A stretch of 64,000 nucleotides of DNA from Magnetococcales bacterium WMHbinv6 (GTDB taxonomy: Bacteria > Pseudomonadota > Magnetococcia > Magnetococcales > Magnetaquicoccaceae): assembly GCA_002753135.1 (NCBI GenBank), contig PDZV01000014.1:26447-90446 (forward strand), written 5' to 3'. A program made the translations under genes and the position numbers. The notes beneath the pieces were generated by a model. It worked only from the letters and a program-made list of their open reading frames with translations, ran no database searches and was not told the origin of the DNA. Numbering within the stretch: the first letter of the stretch is position 1; every line of letters begins with the position of its first letter. This document shows, in pieces, positions 9,834 to 22,000 of this stretch.

Positions 9834-11465
9834 TCAGGTTAATATCGGCAGGACAGTGTCGCGCAGCCAATGTTCATCATCGCGGTTGGGATAGTCGGTA
9901 TTGAAGTGCAGACCGCGACTCTCCTTGCGGTGGATGGCCGAGCGGATGATCAGCGAGGCGATCAGGGCAATGTTGCGCAGCTCGATCAGATTTTGGCTGA
10001 TCTGGCAATCCCAGTAGTATTCATTAATCTCTTGTTGTAACAATTCGATGCGATGTCGGGCCCGGGCCAGACGGCGATTGCTGCGCACGATGCCGACATA
10101 GTTGCCCATGAAACGGCGGATTTCGTCCCAGTTGTGGGTGATGAGTACCTCTTCGGCACATTGACCGTCGGTGCCAAAACTGTCCCACAGCGGCAGGGTT
10201 GGTTGCGTGACCCGTGGGCGTTCGCGCATTTGCGCCACGATACTGCTGGCGGTGGCGTCGGCAAAAACCAGGCATTCGAGAATACTGTTGGAAGCCAGTC
10301 GGTTGGCACCGTGCAGTCCGGTGTGGCTGACTTCGCCGATGGCATAAAGGCCGTCCAGATCGGTTTGCCCTTCCAGGCCGGTGACCACGCCGCCACAGGT
10401 GTAGTGGGCTGCTGGCACGACCGGAATAGGCTCTTTGTCGATGGCGATGCCAAAGGTGGCACATTTGGCCATGATGGTGGGAAAATGTTCTTCGATGAAG
10501 GGGCGTCCCTTGAAGGAGATATCCAAAAAGACGCAATCATCGCCCGTCCGTTTCATCTCATGGTCGATGGATTGGGCGACAATATCCCGTGGGGCCAACT
10601 CTCCCTTGGGATGGTGTTGCGGCATGAAGCGGTAGCCATCCTGGCGCAGCAAAATACCCCCTTCCCCGCGCACCGCTTCGGAGATGAGAAAATTTTTGGC
10701 GCTGGGGTGGTAGAGGCAGGTCGGATGGAATTGGATAAACTCCATGTTGGCGACCCGGCAACCGGCCCGATAGGCCATGGCGATGCCATCCCCGGTGGCG
10801 GTGTCGGGGTTGGAGGTGTAGAGGTAAACCTTGCCGGCACCTCCGGTGGCCAGTATGGTAAAACGGGCCTGGTAGGTGATCACCCGGGCCGAGGGCACAT
10901 CCAGGACATAGGCACCAAAGCAGCGATTGGGCTGACCAGGAACAAAACGACCAATTTTATGGGCGGTAATCAGGTCGATGGCAATTTGATCCTGATACAT
11001 GCGAATGTTGGGATGTTGGTGGACCCGTTCCAGCAGAGTTTCCATGACCGCTTTGCCGGTGGCGTCGGCGGTATGAATCACCCGTCGGGCCGAATGGCCC
11101 CCTTCGCGGGTCAGGTGGTAGCTGCCATCTTCGTGGCGGGTAAAGGGGACGCCCAGGTCGATCAGCCGCCGGATGGCTTTGGCCCCATTGCCGACGACAA
11201 ATTGCACCGCTTCCGGGTGGCATAAACCGGCTCCGGCAACCAGCGTATCTTCCACATGGGCGGCCAATTGATCTTCCGGGTCAAGAACAGCGGCAATACC
11301 GCCCTGGGCATATTGGCTGTTGGATTCGCCGGCCTCGGTTTTGGTCAGCAGGACCACAGAGCCGTTGCCGGCCAGTCGCAGTGCCAGATCCAGACCGGCA
11401 ATGCCACCGCCGATAATCAGAAAATCCGCTGAAATGGAACGCTCTTCGGGTGAGTTGACAATCAT
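9834..11465 (-). CDS. nadB: L-aspartate oxidase
   Basis: Oxidises L-aspartate to iminoaspartate with FAD, the first step of de novo NAD synthesis; it works with NadA. The 543-residue length is usual. The FAD-binding motif IIGGGIAGLDLALRL is at about residues 17-31, followed by NSQYAQGGIAA, the substrate-loop HPTCLYHP and the C-terminal TGLHGANRLASNSILE flavin contact, all typical of NadB rather than succinate dehydrogenase. It is divergent from rpoE, as in E. coli. nadA and nadC are not in the window. Confidence 0.97.
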   Translation of the reverse strand: MIVNSPEERSISADFLIIGGGIAGLDLALRLAGNGSVVLLTKTEAGESNSQYAQGGIAAVLDPEDQLAAHVEDTLVAGAGLCHPEAVQFVVGNGAKAIRRLIDLGVPFTRHEDGSYHLTREGGHSARRVIHTADATGKAVMETLLERVHQHPNIRMYQDQIAIDLITAHKIGRFVPGQPNRCFGAYVLDVPSARVITYQARFTILATGGAGKVYLYTSNPDTATGDGIAMAYRAGCRVANMEFIQFHPTCLYHPSAKNFLISEAVRGEGGILLRQDGYRFMPQHHPKGELAPRDIVAQSIDHEMKRTGDDCVFLDISFKGRPFIEEHFPTIMAKCATFGIAIDKEPIPVVPAAHYTCGGVVTGLEGQTDLDGLYAIGEVSHTGLHGANRLASNSILECLVFADATASSIVAQMRERPRVTQPTLPLWDSFGTDGQCAEEVLITHNWDEIRRFMGNYVGIVRSNRRLARARHRIELLQQEINEYYWDCQISQNLIELRNIALIASLIIRSAIHRKESRGLHFNTDYPNRDDEHWLRDTVLPILT

Positions 11466-11593
11466 TGTGTATCCGTAGGCAAATTCATGGTAGAGTGGAA
11501 TATTCTTTCAGACGGCGGTATGGTACGCTGTGATCCTTTATTTAGGCCAGTATTTTTTTTATGAACATTTTTTGAAAAACGGGGTCTTTGCGG

Positions 11594-12262
11594 ATGTCGG
11601 ATGCGAATGAAGCAGAGAGGGCGCAGGGGGGGAAGCCGGTCAGCCCGAGGAGTCATGACCAACTGTTGATCGATCGGGTTTTGAGCGGGGACCAGAAGGC
11701 GTTTGAGTTGCTTGTGCGCCAGTATCAGGGCAAAATTACGACGGTGGTCTCCCGCCTTGTCGACGATCCAGACAAAGTGCGCGATTTGGTGCAGGAGACC
11801 TGGATCAAAGCCTATCGGGCCTTGCCAGGCTTTCGTGGCGAATCCAGTTTTTTTACCTGGCTCTATCGCATTGCCAGCAATGTCACGAAAAATCACTGGT
11901 TGGCGGCAGGTAAAACGATTCCCATGAGTGAGTTGGAACAGGAGGTGGATGGTGAATATGTTTTGCCGCAACTGCACGACCATGAAACCCCAGAGAGACA
12001 ATTGTTGCGTAAAGAGATGATGGAAAACATTCAGGCGGCCATAGAGTCCTTGGTTCCCAGTATGAAAAAGGCTATTCTGCTGCGGGATGTGCAGGGGCTC
12101 TCTTATGAGGAGATTGCGGAGGTGCTGGAGTGTCCTGTAGGTACGGTGCGTTCACGGATTTTTCGCGGACGGCAGGAGATTGCCAACCGGATGCGGAGTT
12201 ATCTCGATGATCGCGGTCGGAATCGCGCACTGGGACAACTATCCAGTGCCGTATCGGCATAA
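11594..12262 (+). CDS. rpoE: RNA polymerase sigma factor RpoE (ECF)
   Basis: An extracytoplasmic-function sigma factor for envelope stress, 222 residues. Sigma region 2 is clear (DLVQETWIKAYRALPGFRGE, then FFTWLYRIASNVTKN), as is region 4 with the helix-turn-helix GLSYEEIAEVLECPVGTVRSR. ATG 11594 is preferred because of the GGGGTC 8 nt upstream; a TTG at 11588 is possible. It heads an operon with an anti-sigma gene, rseC and a periplasmic protease, and is divergent from nadB. I saw no confident sigma-E autoregulatory promoter. Confidence 0.95.
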   Translation: MSDANEAERAQGGKPVSPRSHDQLLIDRVLSGDQKAFELLVRQYQGKITTVVSRLVDDPDKVRDLVQETWIKAYRALPGFRGESSFFTWLYRIASNVTKNHWLAAGKTIPMSELEQEVDGEYVLPQLHDHETPERQLLRKEMMENIQAAIESLVPSMKKAILLRDVQGLSYEEIAEVLECPVGTVRSRIFRGRQEIANRMRSYLDDRGRNRALGQLSSAVSA

Positions 12263-12281
12263 ATAGGGTGGAGGAATAAAG

Positions 12282-12680
12282 ATGGCTTGTAATCCGGAAT
12301 TGGTCTCAGCATTTTTGGATGGCGAGTTGGAGACGGTAATCCTGCGTCCTGTGGTAGCCCATTTGCTGCAGTGTGACCATTGTTGCCAGACCATGGGATG
12401 GTTGGCACAGGTCAAAGAGGGGGTTGCTGGCAATCCGCACTGGTATGATGCGGAAGATTTGACCCAGTCGATCATGGGGGCTATCCGCAACGAAAAGGTA
12501 TTTTCCAGCCACCAGAGAATTTTTGACCGGCTGCGACGGTTTGGTGTGCCGGCGGTGTTTATTGCCACCGCCTTGTCGGGTATGCCGCCCATGGAGGGAA
12601 ATCTGGATCGGGTAGATGGGGAGGAGTGGCAATACAGCGCACACGATGTTGCACCGGCTTCCGGCAAAGAGTCGCATTGA
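12282..12680 (+). CDS. rseA: Anti-sigma-E factor, RseA-like
   Basis: A 132-residue protein directly after rpoE. The N-terminus (LVSAFLDGELE) matches the RseA sigma-binding domain. It also carries H27-x3-C31-x2-C34, the zinc-binding signature of ZAS-type anti-sigma factors. A short hydrophobic stretch at about residues 85-95 is a weak candidate membrane segment, and there is little periplasmic domain afterwards, so it is shorter than E. coli RseA (216). The assignment rests on position and the N-terminal motif. Whether it is released by DegS/RseP proteolysis or by zinc/redox chemistry is open. Confidence 0.8.
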   Translation: MACNPELVSAFLDGELETVILRPVVAHLLQCDHCCQTMGWLAQVKEGVAGNPHWYDAEDLTQSIMGAIRNEKVFSSHQRIFDRLRRFGVPAVFIATALSGMPPMEGNLDRVDGEEWQYSAHDVAPASGKESH

Positions 12681-12691
12681 GGAGAGCAGAT

Positions 12692-13165
12692 ATGTTGCGT
12701 GAAGAGGGCGTTGTGGTGGCGGTCGAGGGGGAGTATGCCATTGTCGCCAACCAGCGCCGAGGCGGATGCGGTGGGTGTCATGCCGAGGCCAGTTGTGGGG
12801 CCATGTCTGGCGGCTTGGGGCGGCAATCTATCGGTATTCGGGCACGCAATCTGGTGCATGCGGATGTTGGGGAACGGGTGGTATTGGAAATTGCAGAAGG
12901 AGAACTGGCCAAGGCCTCTTTTTTGGTTTACGGCATGCCAGTTTTGGCGCTGGTATTGGTCGGGGTGGTCGCCCGTTCGCTGGCACAGAGCTTGGGGGTT
13001 GCCGACAGTGAGAGTGTGGGGGCTTTGGCAGGTCTGTTGGCGTTGGTGGGCTGCTTTTACGGTTTGTACCGCTACAATAAGCACATTGAAAATGACGATC
13101 GCCATCAACCGGTGATCTCTCGCATTCTGACTTCGGCCAGCGGGCATGCGGGCGTATGCTCCTGA
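12692..13165 (+). CDS. rseC: SoxR-reducing/sigma-E regulatory protein RseC
   Basis: A 157-residue inner-membrane protein of the RseC/MucC family. The N-terminal cytoplasmic part has a cysteine cluster (CGGCHAEASCG, about residues 24-34). Two hydrophobic helices follow (about 80-100 and 108-126), then a basic tail. ATG 12692 is chosen for GGAGAG at 12681-12686. Family members sit in rpoE operons or accompany Rnf complexes and are proposed to act in redox or SoxR reduction. Here it is between the anti-sigma gene and degP, with no rseB. Confidence 0.9.
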   Translation: MLREEGVVVAVEGEYAIVANQRRGGCGGCHAEASCGAMSGGLGRQSIGIRARNLVHADVGERVVLEIAEGELAKASFLVYGMPVLALVLVGVVARSLAQSLGVADSESVGALAGLLALVGCFYGLYRYNKHIENDDRHQPVISRILTSASGHAGVCS

Positions 13166-13248
13166 TGGCTTGGTGAGGTGGTTCGGGGGATCCGATGGCG
13201 GTTGTCACATGTTGGGAGAACAGCACTTTTTCACAATGGGGTGAGAAG

Positions 13249-14700
13249 ATGGATCGGGGCAGGATAATGGTTAAGGGCAGCCTCTGGCTGCAGGCGGTCT
13301 CTGTTGTGCTGGTGGGTTTGTGCATGCTGATGGCGGGAAACGCTGAAGCCTCTGCCGGTTTTCCAGATATTGTACCGTTGGTGAAACGGTTAAAACCGGT
13401 GGTGGTCAATATCAGCACCACCCATAATCCGCCTGCGCAGCAAAAAGGGGGCAAAAATCCTTTTCCCGAAGGGTTCGGCGGTCGTCCGTTGGATGAATTG
13501 TTCCGCCGTTTTTTTGACCAGATGCCTCAGGAGTCACAAAAATCCCACTCCTTGGGTTCTGGTGTGATTGTCGATCCGGCGGGTTATATTTTGACCAACC
13601 ATCATGTCATCGCCGATGCCGATAATATTCAGGTCCGCTTGACCGACGAACGGGAGTTTAATGCCAAGGTGGTCGGCAAGGACAGCAAAACCGATTTGGC
13701 CCTCATCCGCATCGAAGGGGCGGGCACCTTGCCGGTTGCCCAGTTGGGCGATTCGGAGCGGGCCGAGGTGGGCTCGTGGGTAATTGCCATTGGCAATCCC
13801 TTTGGCCTGGAGGCAACGGTGACCTCCGGCATCATCTCTGCCAAGGGGCGTCATATCGGCAACGGTCCGTACGATAATTTTCTGCAGACCGATGCGGCGA
13901 TCAATCCGGGCAATTCCGGCGGACCGCTGTTCAATCTGGACGGGGCGGTGATCGGGATCAATACGGCGATTTTTTCTCGCTCCGGCGGCAACATGGGTAT
14001 CGGTTTTGCCATTCCGATCAATATGGCCAAAACGGTGATGGAACAGTTGAAGTCGCACGGACGGGTGACCCGTGGTTGGCTGGGGGTGCGCATTCAGTCG
14101 GTAACCCACGAATTGGCCAAGGCGTTGGGCTTGGATAAACGGCATGGGGCGCTGGTAGCCAGTGTGGAGGCGGGCAGTCCCGCCCAGGCGGCTGGCATTC
14201 ATGCGGGAGATGTGGTGATTCGTTTCGATGGCAAGGAGGTCGGCCAGATGAATGAGTTGCCAGCCATTGTCGCGGAAACGCCCATCGGCAAAAAAGTGCG
14301 CATTGATTTGATTCGTGACGGTAAAGCCATCTCTCTTGATGTGACCGTGGCCGAGTTGAAAGAAAAAGCGGCAGAAGTGGCATCCCATGACAAGGGCGAT
14401 GCCACCTCCTTCGGTGCCAATGTGCGGGCGTTGACCCCGGAACTGCGCGAACAGCTGGAGTTGGAAGAGTCGGTACGTGGTGTTGTGGTCGCCGGGGTGG
14501 AGCCGGGCAGCAATGCGGCCAATGCCGGTGTGCGGGTCAAAGATGTCATCGCCGAGATCAATCGCAAGCCCATCCGTGATGTGGCCGATTTTCGCCGCAT
14601 CATGCAGAACAGCAAAGCGGGTGATGCCCTGTTGATCTTGCTGTTTCGCGGTGGTGAACCTCTCTACCTGGCGGTACAATTGGCGGAAGCAGGAAAATAG
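13249..14700 (+). CDS. degP: Periplasmic serine protease, DegP/MucD (Do) family
   Basis: An HtrA protease-chaperone that degrades misfolded envelope proteins. With ATG 13249 (GGGGTGAGA upstream) it has 483 residues; ATG 13267 and ATG 13195 are alternatives. A signal peptide is evident, ending near AEASA. The catalytic triad is H119 (TNHHV), D149 (SKTDLAL) and S223 (NPGNSGGP). Two PDZ domains follow (GWLGVRIQ onward and GVVVAGVEPGS onward). It ends the rpoE operon, in the same place as mucD in Pseudomonas, and is probably a sigma-E target. Confidence 0.95.
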   Translation: MDRGRIMVKGSLWLQAVSVVLVGLCMLMAGNAEASAGFPDIVPLVKRLKPVVVNISTTHNPPAQQKGGKNPFPEGFGGRPLDELFRRFFDQMPQESQKSHSLGSGVIVDPAGYILTNHHVIADADNIQVRLTDEREFNAKVVGKDSKTDLALIRIEGAGTLPVAQLGDSERAEVGSWVIAIGNPFGLEATVTSGIISAKGRHIGNGPYDNFLQTDAAINPGNSGGPLFNLDGAVIGINTAIFSRSGGNMGIGFAIPINMAKTVMEQLKSHGRVTRGWLGVRIQSVTHELAKALGLDKRHGALVASVEAGSPAQAAGIHAGDVVIRFDGKEVGQMNELPAIVAETPIGKKVRIDLIRDGKAISLDVTVAELKEKAAEVASHDKGDATSFGANVRALTPELREQLELEESVRGVVVAGVEPGSNAANAGVRVKDVIAEINRKPIRDVADFRRIMQNSKAGDALLILLFRGGEPLYLAVQLAEAGK

Positions 14701-14849
14701 CTGCAGCTGTTTCAAGGATTCTTGAATACGTGCAATAAACGGGTTAGTATCTCTGGTTTGGATAGGACCAGGGTTGGCGGAAGACGGGTGGCCTGGTGCC
14801 CCCCGTTACAGCCGAGGTGGCAAGCATTTGGGAGGAGGAGTCAGGTTTC

Positions 14850-15050
14850 GTGAGGATTGATGTTTATGACAACAACGTGGATCAGGCGATCCGGGTTCTG
14901 AAAAAAAAGATGATCCGGGAAGGTATGTTCCGGGAGATGAAAAAGCGCAAATTTTTTGAGAAGCCTTCCGAGCGCAAGCGTCGCAAAAAGGCGGAAGCTG
15001 TTCGCCGTTTGCGTAAAAAAATGCGCCGTTCCGTGAGTGGTCCAGGTTAA
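14850..15050 (+). CDS. rpsU: 30S ribosomal protein S21
   Basis: A 66-residue basic protein of the small subunit. The start [20 protein letters not shown] and the Arg/Lys-rich tail ([20 protein letters not shown]) are those of S21. I chose GTG 14850, preceded by the long GGAGGAGGAG at 14831-14840, because a start at 14796 would add an N-terminal tail not found in the family. It is monocistronic here, without the usual dnaG/rpoD neighbours. Confidence 0.92.
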   Translation: MRIDVYDNNVDQAIRVLKKKMIREGMFREMKKRKFFEKPSERKRRKKAEAVRRLRKKMRRSVSGPG

Positions 15051-15204
15051 ACGTTGCCCTGGTAACGCCTTTGTCGGGTGGTGCCTGTCAGTAAAGATGA
15101 GGGGGAATGTGGCTGTGGTCTGCTCCGGGGCGTCTGTGCAGGGGAGTCGCGACCGTTCGGCAGGTTGATACGATTCACATAAGTATGCATGGGAGGTCGT
15201 TGGC

Positions 15205-17046
15205 ATGTCGCAGTTGCTGCAACCCAAAGAGTGGAGGCAATTTGTCAAGCCGGGGGATCGTATTTTTATCGGTTCCGGTCCCGGTTGTCCGCATGCGCTG
15301 GTGCGCAGTTTGTTGGACCGGGTCCACTCCAAACATTTTTATGACCTGGAATTGGTCCACATTCTGACGCTGGGTGAGTCGCCCTGGTTGGATCCCCGTT
15401 ACAAGGATTCGATCCGGGTCAATGCGCTGTTTCTCGGCGAAGAGACGCGCAAAGCGGTGCAGAAGGGGGAAGCAGATTATACCCCCTGCTTTTTATCGGA
15501 AGTGCCATCCCTGTTCACCGGGGGGGTGCTGCCGATTGATGTGGCGTTGGTGCAGGTTTCTCCTCCGGACGCCGACGGCAATTGTTCGTTGGGCGTCACC
15601 GTGGATATTGTGCGGGCGGCGGTGGAGTCGGCCCGCTATGTGATTGCCCAGATCAATCCCAATATGCCGCGCACCCACGGCAATACGCGCATTTCCATGG
15701 ATGCAATCGATGCCTACATGGAAATTGCCGCCCCGTTGACCGAATTGCCCAAGGCCAAAATGAGCAAAGAGACCGAGCGCATCGGGCAATATGTGGCCAT
15801 GTTGGTGGAAGATGGGGCCACCTTGCAGATGGGCATCGGCAAAATTCCCGATGCCGTCCTGCGGGCCTTGCGCCACCATAAAAATTTGGGTGTACACACC
15901 GAAATGTTCAGCGATGGCTTGATGGCGCTGATGCAGAGCGGGGTGGTGGATAATTCGCGCAAGGCGATTCACACCGGCAAAACGGTAACCTCTTTCTGTA
16001 TGGGTTCCCGTGCTTTGTACGATTTTGTGCATGACAACCCGCTGATTGAATTTTACTCCTCCGATTACATCAACAATCCCGCCACGATTGCCCAGCATGA
16101 TCAGATGGTGGCCATCAACAGCGCCCTGGAGGTGGATCTCTCCGGACAGGTGGTCTCCGATTCAATCGGGCATCGTTTTTACAGCGGTATTGGCGGGCAG
16201 GTCGATTTTATTCGTGGTGCGGCACGCAGTCGCGGCGGGCGTCCCATTATTGCCCTGCCATCGGTGACCAATCAGGGCAAATCGCGGATTGTACCGATCA
16301 TCGCCGAGGGGGCCGGTGTGGTGACCTCGCGCGGGGATGTCCATTATGTGGTGACCGAATACGGCATCGCCACCCTGCGCGGTCGCAGCATTCGGGAGCG
16401 GGCTTTGGAGTTGATTCAGGTGGCCCATCCCGATCATCGGGAAATGCTGTTGCAACAGGTGCGCAAAAGTTACTGGGTGCCCGCCTACCAGAAAATGACG
16501 CCGGCTCCGGTCAAGGGGTTGGGCGATGTGCCGGTGAAAAAATTTAAGGCCAAGGATGGTCTGCACTATTTTCTCAGGCCGTTGCAGCCCTCCGATGAGC
16601 GACGCCTGCAGGAATTTTTCTATTCGCACGACAAAGAGACCCTGTTGCTGCGCTATCACTATGTGCCGACCCGTTTGAGCCGGGAGGGTGCCTACAGCCT
16701 GGTCAATATCGATCAAAATCAGGATTTGGCCTTGTGCATTACCTCTCGCCAAGGTCCGCGGGAGGAGTTGCAGGCGGTGGGGCGCTATTATCGCATGCCG
16801 CAGACAGCCACGGCAGAGTTGGCCTTTGTGGTGCGCGAAGAAAAACGCGGCCAGGGATTTGGTGGTTTTTTGCTGCGGCGTATCATTCGCATTGCACAAG
16901 CCAGAAAATTGGAAAAACTGCTGGCGGTGGTCTATGCCGACAATCAGCCGATGCTGACGTTGCTGGAACATGCCGGGTTTGTGGTGGTGCCTGGCGGTGA
17001 AGAGCCGGGTTCGTTGACCTTGGCGCTAATGTTCAAACGTTCTTGA
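15205..17046 (+). CDS. Acetyl-CoA hydrolase/CoA-transferase fused to a GNAT acetyltransferase
   Basis: A 613-residue two-domain protein. Residues 1-430 are an acetyl-CoA hydrolase/transferase of the family that includes 4-hydroxybutyrate and succinyl:acetate CoA-transferases. The probable catalytic Glu is E385 in VVTEYGIATLRG, and GIGGQVDFIRGA is the CoA/oxyanion loop. Residues 455-613 are a GNAT domain with the acetyl-CoA-binding loop EKRGQGFGGFLLRR and a C-terminal family ending. Such fusions are known in anaerobes and deltaproteobacteria. The natural substrate cannot be read from sequence. It ends at a strong terminator shared with convergent hemC. Confidence 0.88.
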   Translation: MSQLLQPKEWRQFVKPGDRIFIGSGPGCPHALVRSLLDRVHSKHFYDLELVHILTLGESPWLDPRYKDSIRVNALFLGEETRKAVQKGEADYTPCFLSEVPSLFTGGVLPIDVALVQVSPPDADGNCSLGVTVDIVRAAVESARYVIAQINPNMPRTHGNTRISMDAIDAYMEIAAPLTELPKAKMSKETERIGQYVAMLVEDGATLQMGIGKIPDAVLRALRHHKNLGVHTEMFSDGLMALMQSGVVDNSRKAIHTGKTVTSFCMGSRALYDFVHDNPLIEFYSSDYINNPATIAQHDQMVAINSALEVDLSGQVVSDSIGHRFYSGIGGQVDFIRGAARSRGGRPIIALPSVTNQGKSRIVPIIAEGAGVVTSRGDVHYVVTEYGIATLRGRSIRERALELIQVAHPDHREMLLQQVRKSYWVPAYQKMTPAPVKGLGDVPVKKFKAKDGLHYFLRPLQPSDERRLQEFFYSHDKETLLLRYHYVPTRLSREGAYSLVNIDQNQDLALCITSRQGPREELQAVGRYYRMPQTATAELAFVVREEKRGQGFGGFLLRRIIRIAQARKLEKLLAVVYADNQPMLTLLEHAGFVVVPGGEEPGSLTLALMFKRS

Positions 17047-17048
17047 TC

Positions 17049-17077
17049 AAAGGGGGGGGATTATCCCCCCTTTTTTT
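17049..17077. terminator. Bidirectional Rho-independent terminator
   Basis: A 9-bp stem (AAAGGGGGG / CCCCCCTTT) followed by a T-run. It serves the CoA-transferase gene rightward; its T-run overlaps the hemC stop codon, so the reverse reading may also end hemC transcripts. Confidence 0.85.
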
Positions 17078-18026
17078 ATTGGTTTGCCCCGCCATCACCA
17101 GTCAGACCGATCTGCTGCAAAATTTCTCTGCCCCCCTGTGCCAACAAGGCCTGTGCCAGCTCTTGACCCAGCGAGACGGGATCCTGCAGCCTGCCCAGTC
17201 GGCTTTGGCTGACCATGGTGCGACCATCCAATGAGGCGATGCGACCAAGCAGTTGCAGCTGATCGTCGTGGATGGTGGCGTGCCCGGCGATGGGTACCTG
17301 ACAACCTCCCTGCAAAGCTGCCAGAAAAGACCGTTCGGCGCTGACACAGATCCAGGTCGGCAGGTGATTGAGGTGGGCCAGTTGTGCATTGAGGTTGGCA
17401 TCATCCTGGCGGGATTCAATGCCGATGGCACCTTGACCGTTGGCCGGAATAATCTGCAGGGGGTCTAAATATTCCACCACATGTTCGGTCAGCTGCAACC
17501 GTTTTACCCCGGCTGCCGCCAGGACGATGGCATCAAACTGGCCGGAGAGCAGTTTTTGAATGCGGGTGTTGACGTTGCCGCGCAGTGAGATTATCTGCAG
17601 GTCGGGGCGCAGGTGTAACAGTTGGCTTTGTCGACGCAAGGAAGAAGAGCCGACCTTGGCCTGCTGCGGCAGCGCCTGCAGGGAGGTGAAACGGGTCGAG
17701 AGCAGCACATCACGGGGATCTTCCCGTTCCAGAATGGCGGTCAGGGCCAGCCCATCCGGCAGGATGGCCGGCATATCTTTCATCGAGTGGACGGCCAGAT
17801 CGATCTGGCTGGCCAGCAAGGCCTCTTCCAGTTCTTTGACGAACAACCCTTTACCACCGACCTTGGCCAGAGGCACATCGAGAATTTTATCGCCCTGGGT
17901 TTTGATGATCACCAGTTCTACAGGTTGTTCGGGCCGTTTGGCGAGCAACAGGGAGCGCACCCATTCTGCCTGCCAGAGAGCGAGTGCGCTGCCACGTGTG
18001 CCGATTTTGATGGGGTGTCTTGTCAT
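17076..18026 (-). CDS. hemC: Hydroxymethylbilane synthase (porphobilinogen deaminase)
   Basis: Polymerises four porphobilinogen units in haem synthesis. It has 316 residues from ATG 18026; a TTG at 18047 is a less likely start. Family signatures are IGTRGSALALWQA at the N-terminus, the substrate-binding SSLRRQSQL, and the dipyrromethane-cofactor cysteine C242 in LQGGCQVPIAGHA. hemD, often next to it, is absent here. It is divergent from pyrG. Confidence 0.97.
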   Translation of the reverse strand: MTRHPIKIGTRGSALALWQAEWVRSLLLAKRPEQPVELVIIKTQGDKILDVPLAKVGGKGLFVKELEEALLASQIDLAVHSMKDMPAILPDGLALTAILEREDPRDVLLSTRFTSLQALPQQAKVGSSSLRRQSQLLHLRPDLQIISLRGNVNTRIQKLLSGQFDAIVLAAAGVKRLQLTEHVVEYLDPLQIIPANGQGAIGIESRQDDANLNAQLAHLNHLPTWICVSAERSFLAALQGGCQVPIAGHATIHDDQLQLLGRIASLDGRTMVSQSRLGRLQDPVSLGQELAQALLAQGGREILQQIGLTGDGGANQ

Positions 18027-18185
18027 GGTTATGCCGTCTTGAAGCAAAAATGGTGGAGCAACAGGGTCGCCGTCTGGTGACCGCCAATGGTGCCGTGCAT
18101 CCTGGCATAAAGAGGTGGCAAACGCCAGAAATTAACATGCGGGGATCCATAACGTGGTCTACCGGGATGAAACGGTTTGTGTTAA

Positions 18186-20727
<2,542 letters not shown>

Positions 20728-20731
<4 letters not shown>

Positions 20732-21825
20732 AACGGACGCCGTTATATGAAGAACATTGTGCCCTGGGGGGCAAAATGGTGGAATTTTCCGGCTGGGAAA
20801 TGCCGCTGCATTATGGTTCCCAGTTGCGCGAACATGAAATTGTCCGGCAGCGCTGCGGGATGTTCGATGTCTCCCACATGGGGGTGATCGATCTGATCGG
20901 TGCGCGGGTGGAGGTGATGCTGCGTTTTTTGTTGAGCAACGATGTGGCGCGTATTCCCACAGCGGGTCAGGCGCAATATGGCTTGATGCTCAACGCCACC
21001 GGCGGCATTTCGGATGATCTGATTGCTTATCGCCAAGGCAAGGACCGTTTTTTTCTCGTGGTCAATGCCGGCACCCGGGACAAGGCGGTTGCCTGGATCC
21101 GCATCCATGCCCCCTCTTACGGGGTGCGGGTGGTGGATCGGCGCGACATGATGATTTTGGCCGTGCAAGGACCAAAAGCGGCCAATCAGATACAACGCTG
21201 TTTGCCAGAGGGGTTGAGCCGACAGGCTGTTGCACTGAAACCGTTTCATTTTGTCCAGGATGGCGACTGGCGGGTCGCCCGTACCGGCTATACCGGCGAA
21301 GATGGCTTTGAACTGATTGTGCCGGAAGAGAATGGTTTGACGCTGTGGGAAAGTCTGCTGCGTTCGGGGGTGCAGCCGGTAGGTCTTGGCGCACGGGATA
21401 CCCTGCGCCTGGAGGCGGGTATGCACTTGTATGGCCATGATATGGATGGTAAAAGTTCGCCCTTGGAGTCGGGGCTGGCCTGGACCATCGCCTGGGAACC
21501 TTTGGATCGGGATTTTATCGGTCGGGATGCCTTGGAGGCGGTGTGGGGACAACCGGTTGCCCGCAAGCGGGTGGGGCTGCTGTTGTTGGATCGGGGCGTT
21601 TTGCGTGATCAACAGGCTGTTTTTCTGCAGAATAGTCCGATCGGCAAAATTACCAGCGGAGGCTATTCGCCAACCCTGCAACGCGGTATCGCCTTGGCGC
21701 GTATCCACAGCGAGATAGCCATTGGCAGCATCTGTCAGGTGGATATGCGTGGCCGGATGATGGATGTACAGGTGGTGCGCCCCCCCTTTGTGCGCCTGGG
21801 CAAGCCCGTCTACCGCGAGGTTTGA
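20728..21825 (+). CDS. gcvT: Glycine cleavage system T protein (aminomethyltransferase)
   Basis: Transfers the methylene group of glycine to tetrahydrofolate. It has 365 residues. The N-terminus ([28 protein letters not shown]) and the folate-binding FDVSHMGV segment are typical, as are the [12 protein letters not shown] and [20 protein letters not shown] motifs. It ends a three-gene overlapping set with pyrG and kdsA, an unusual placement far from the P-protein genes at 35083-37931. gcvH is not in the window. Confidence 0.96.
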
Positions 21826-21858
21826 TGGCAGGTTGTACCCCAGTCTTACCCTGCTGTT

Positions 21859-22000
21859 GGGGCCTGTTCTCATGCGAGGCCAAAAGTCCTTCAGACAAGG
21901 CGCTGGGCCGCGAGCAGCGCAGCATACGAGGTGCATGTGAGCAGCGGAGCGGTCCAGCAACGCCGTATCAAGGGGTTTTGGACCGAATGAGAACAGTCCC
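21859..22000. repeat. MITE-like palindromic element, copy 1 (142 bp)
   Basis: Imperfect terminal inverted repeats of about 32 bp begin GGGGCCTGTTCTCAT and end ATGAGAACAGTCCC. The interior contains a segment (CAGACAAGGCGCTGGGC) also found in the second copy at 44265-44363. It carries no gene. The gap 21826-22157 holds this element and the start region of the following kinase gene. Confidence 0.8.
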
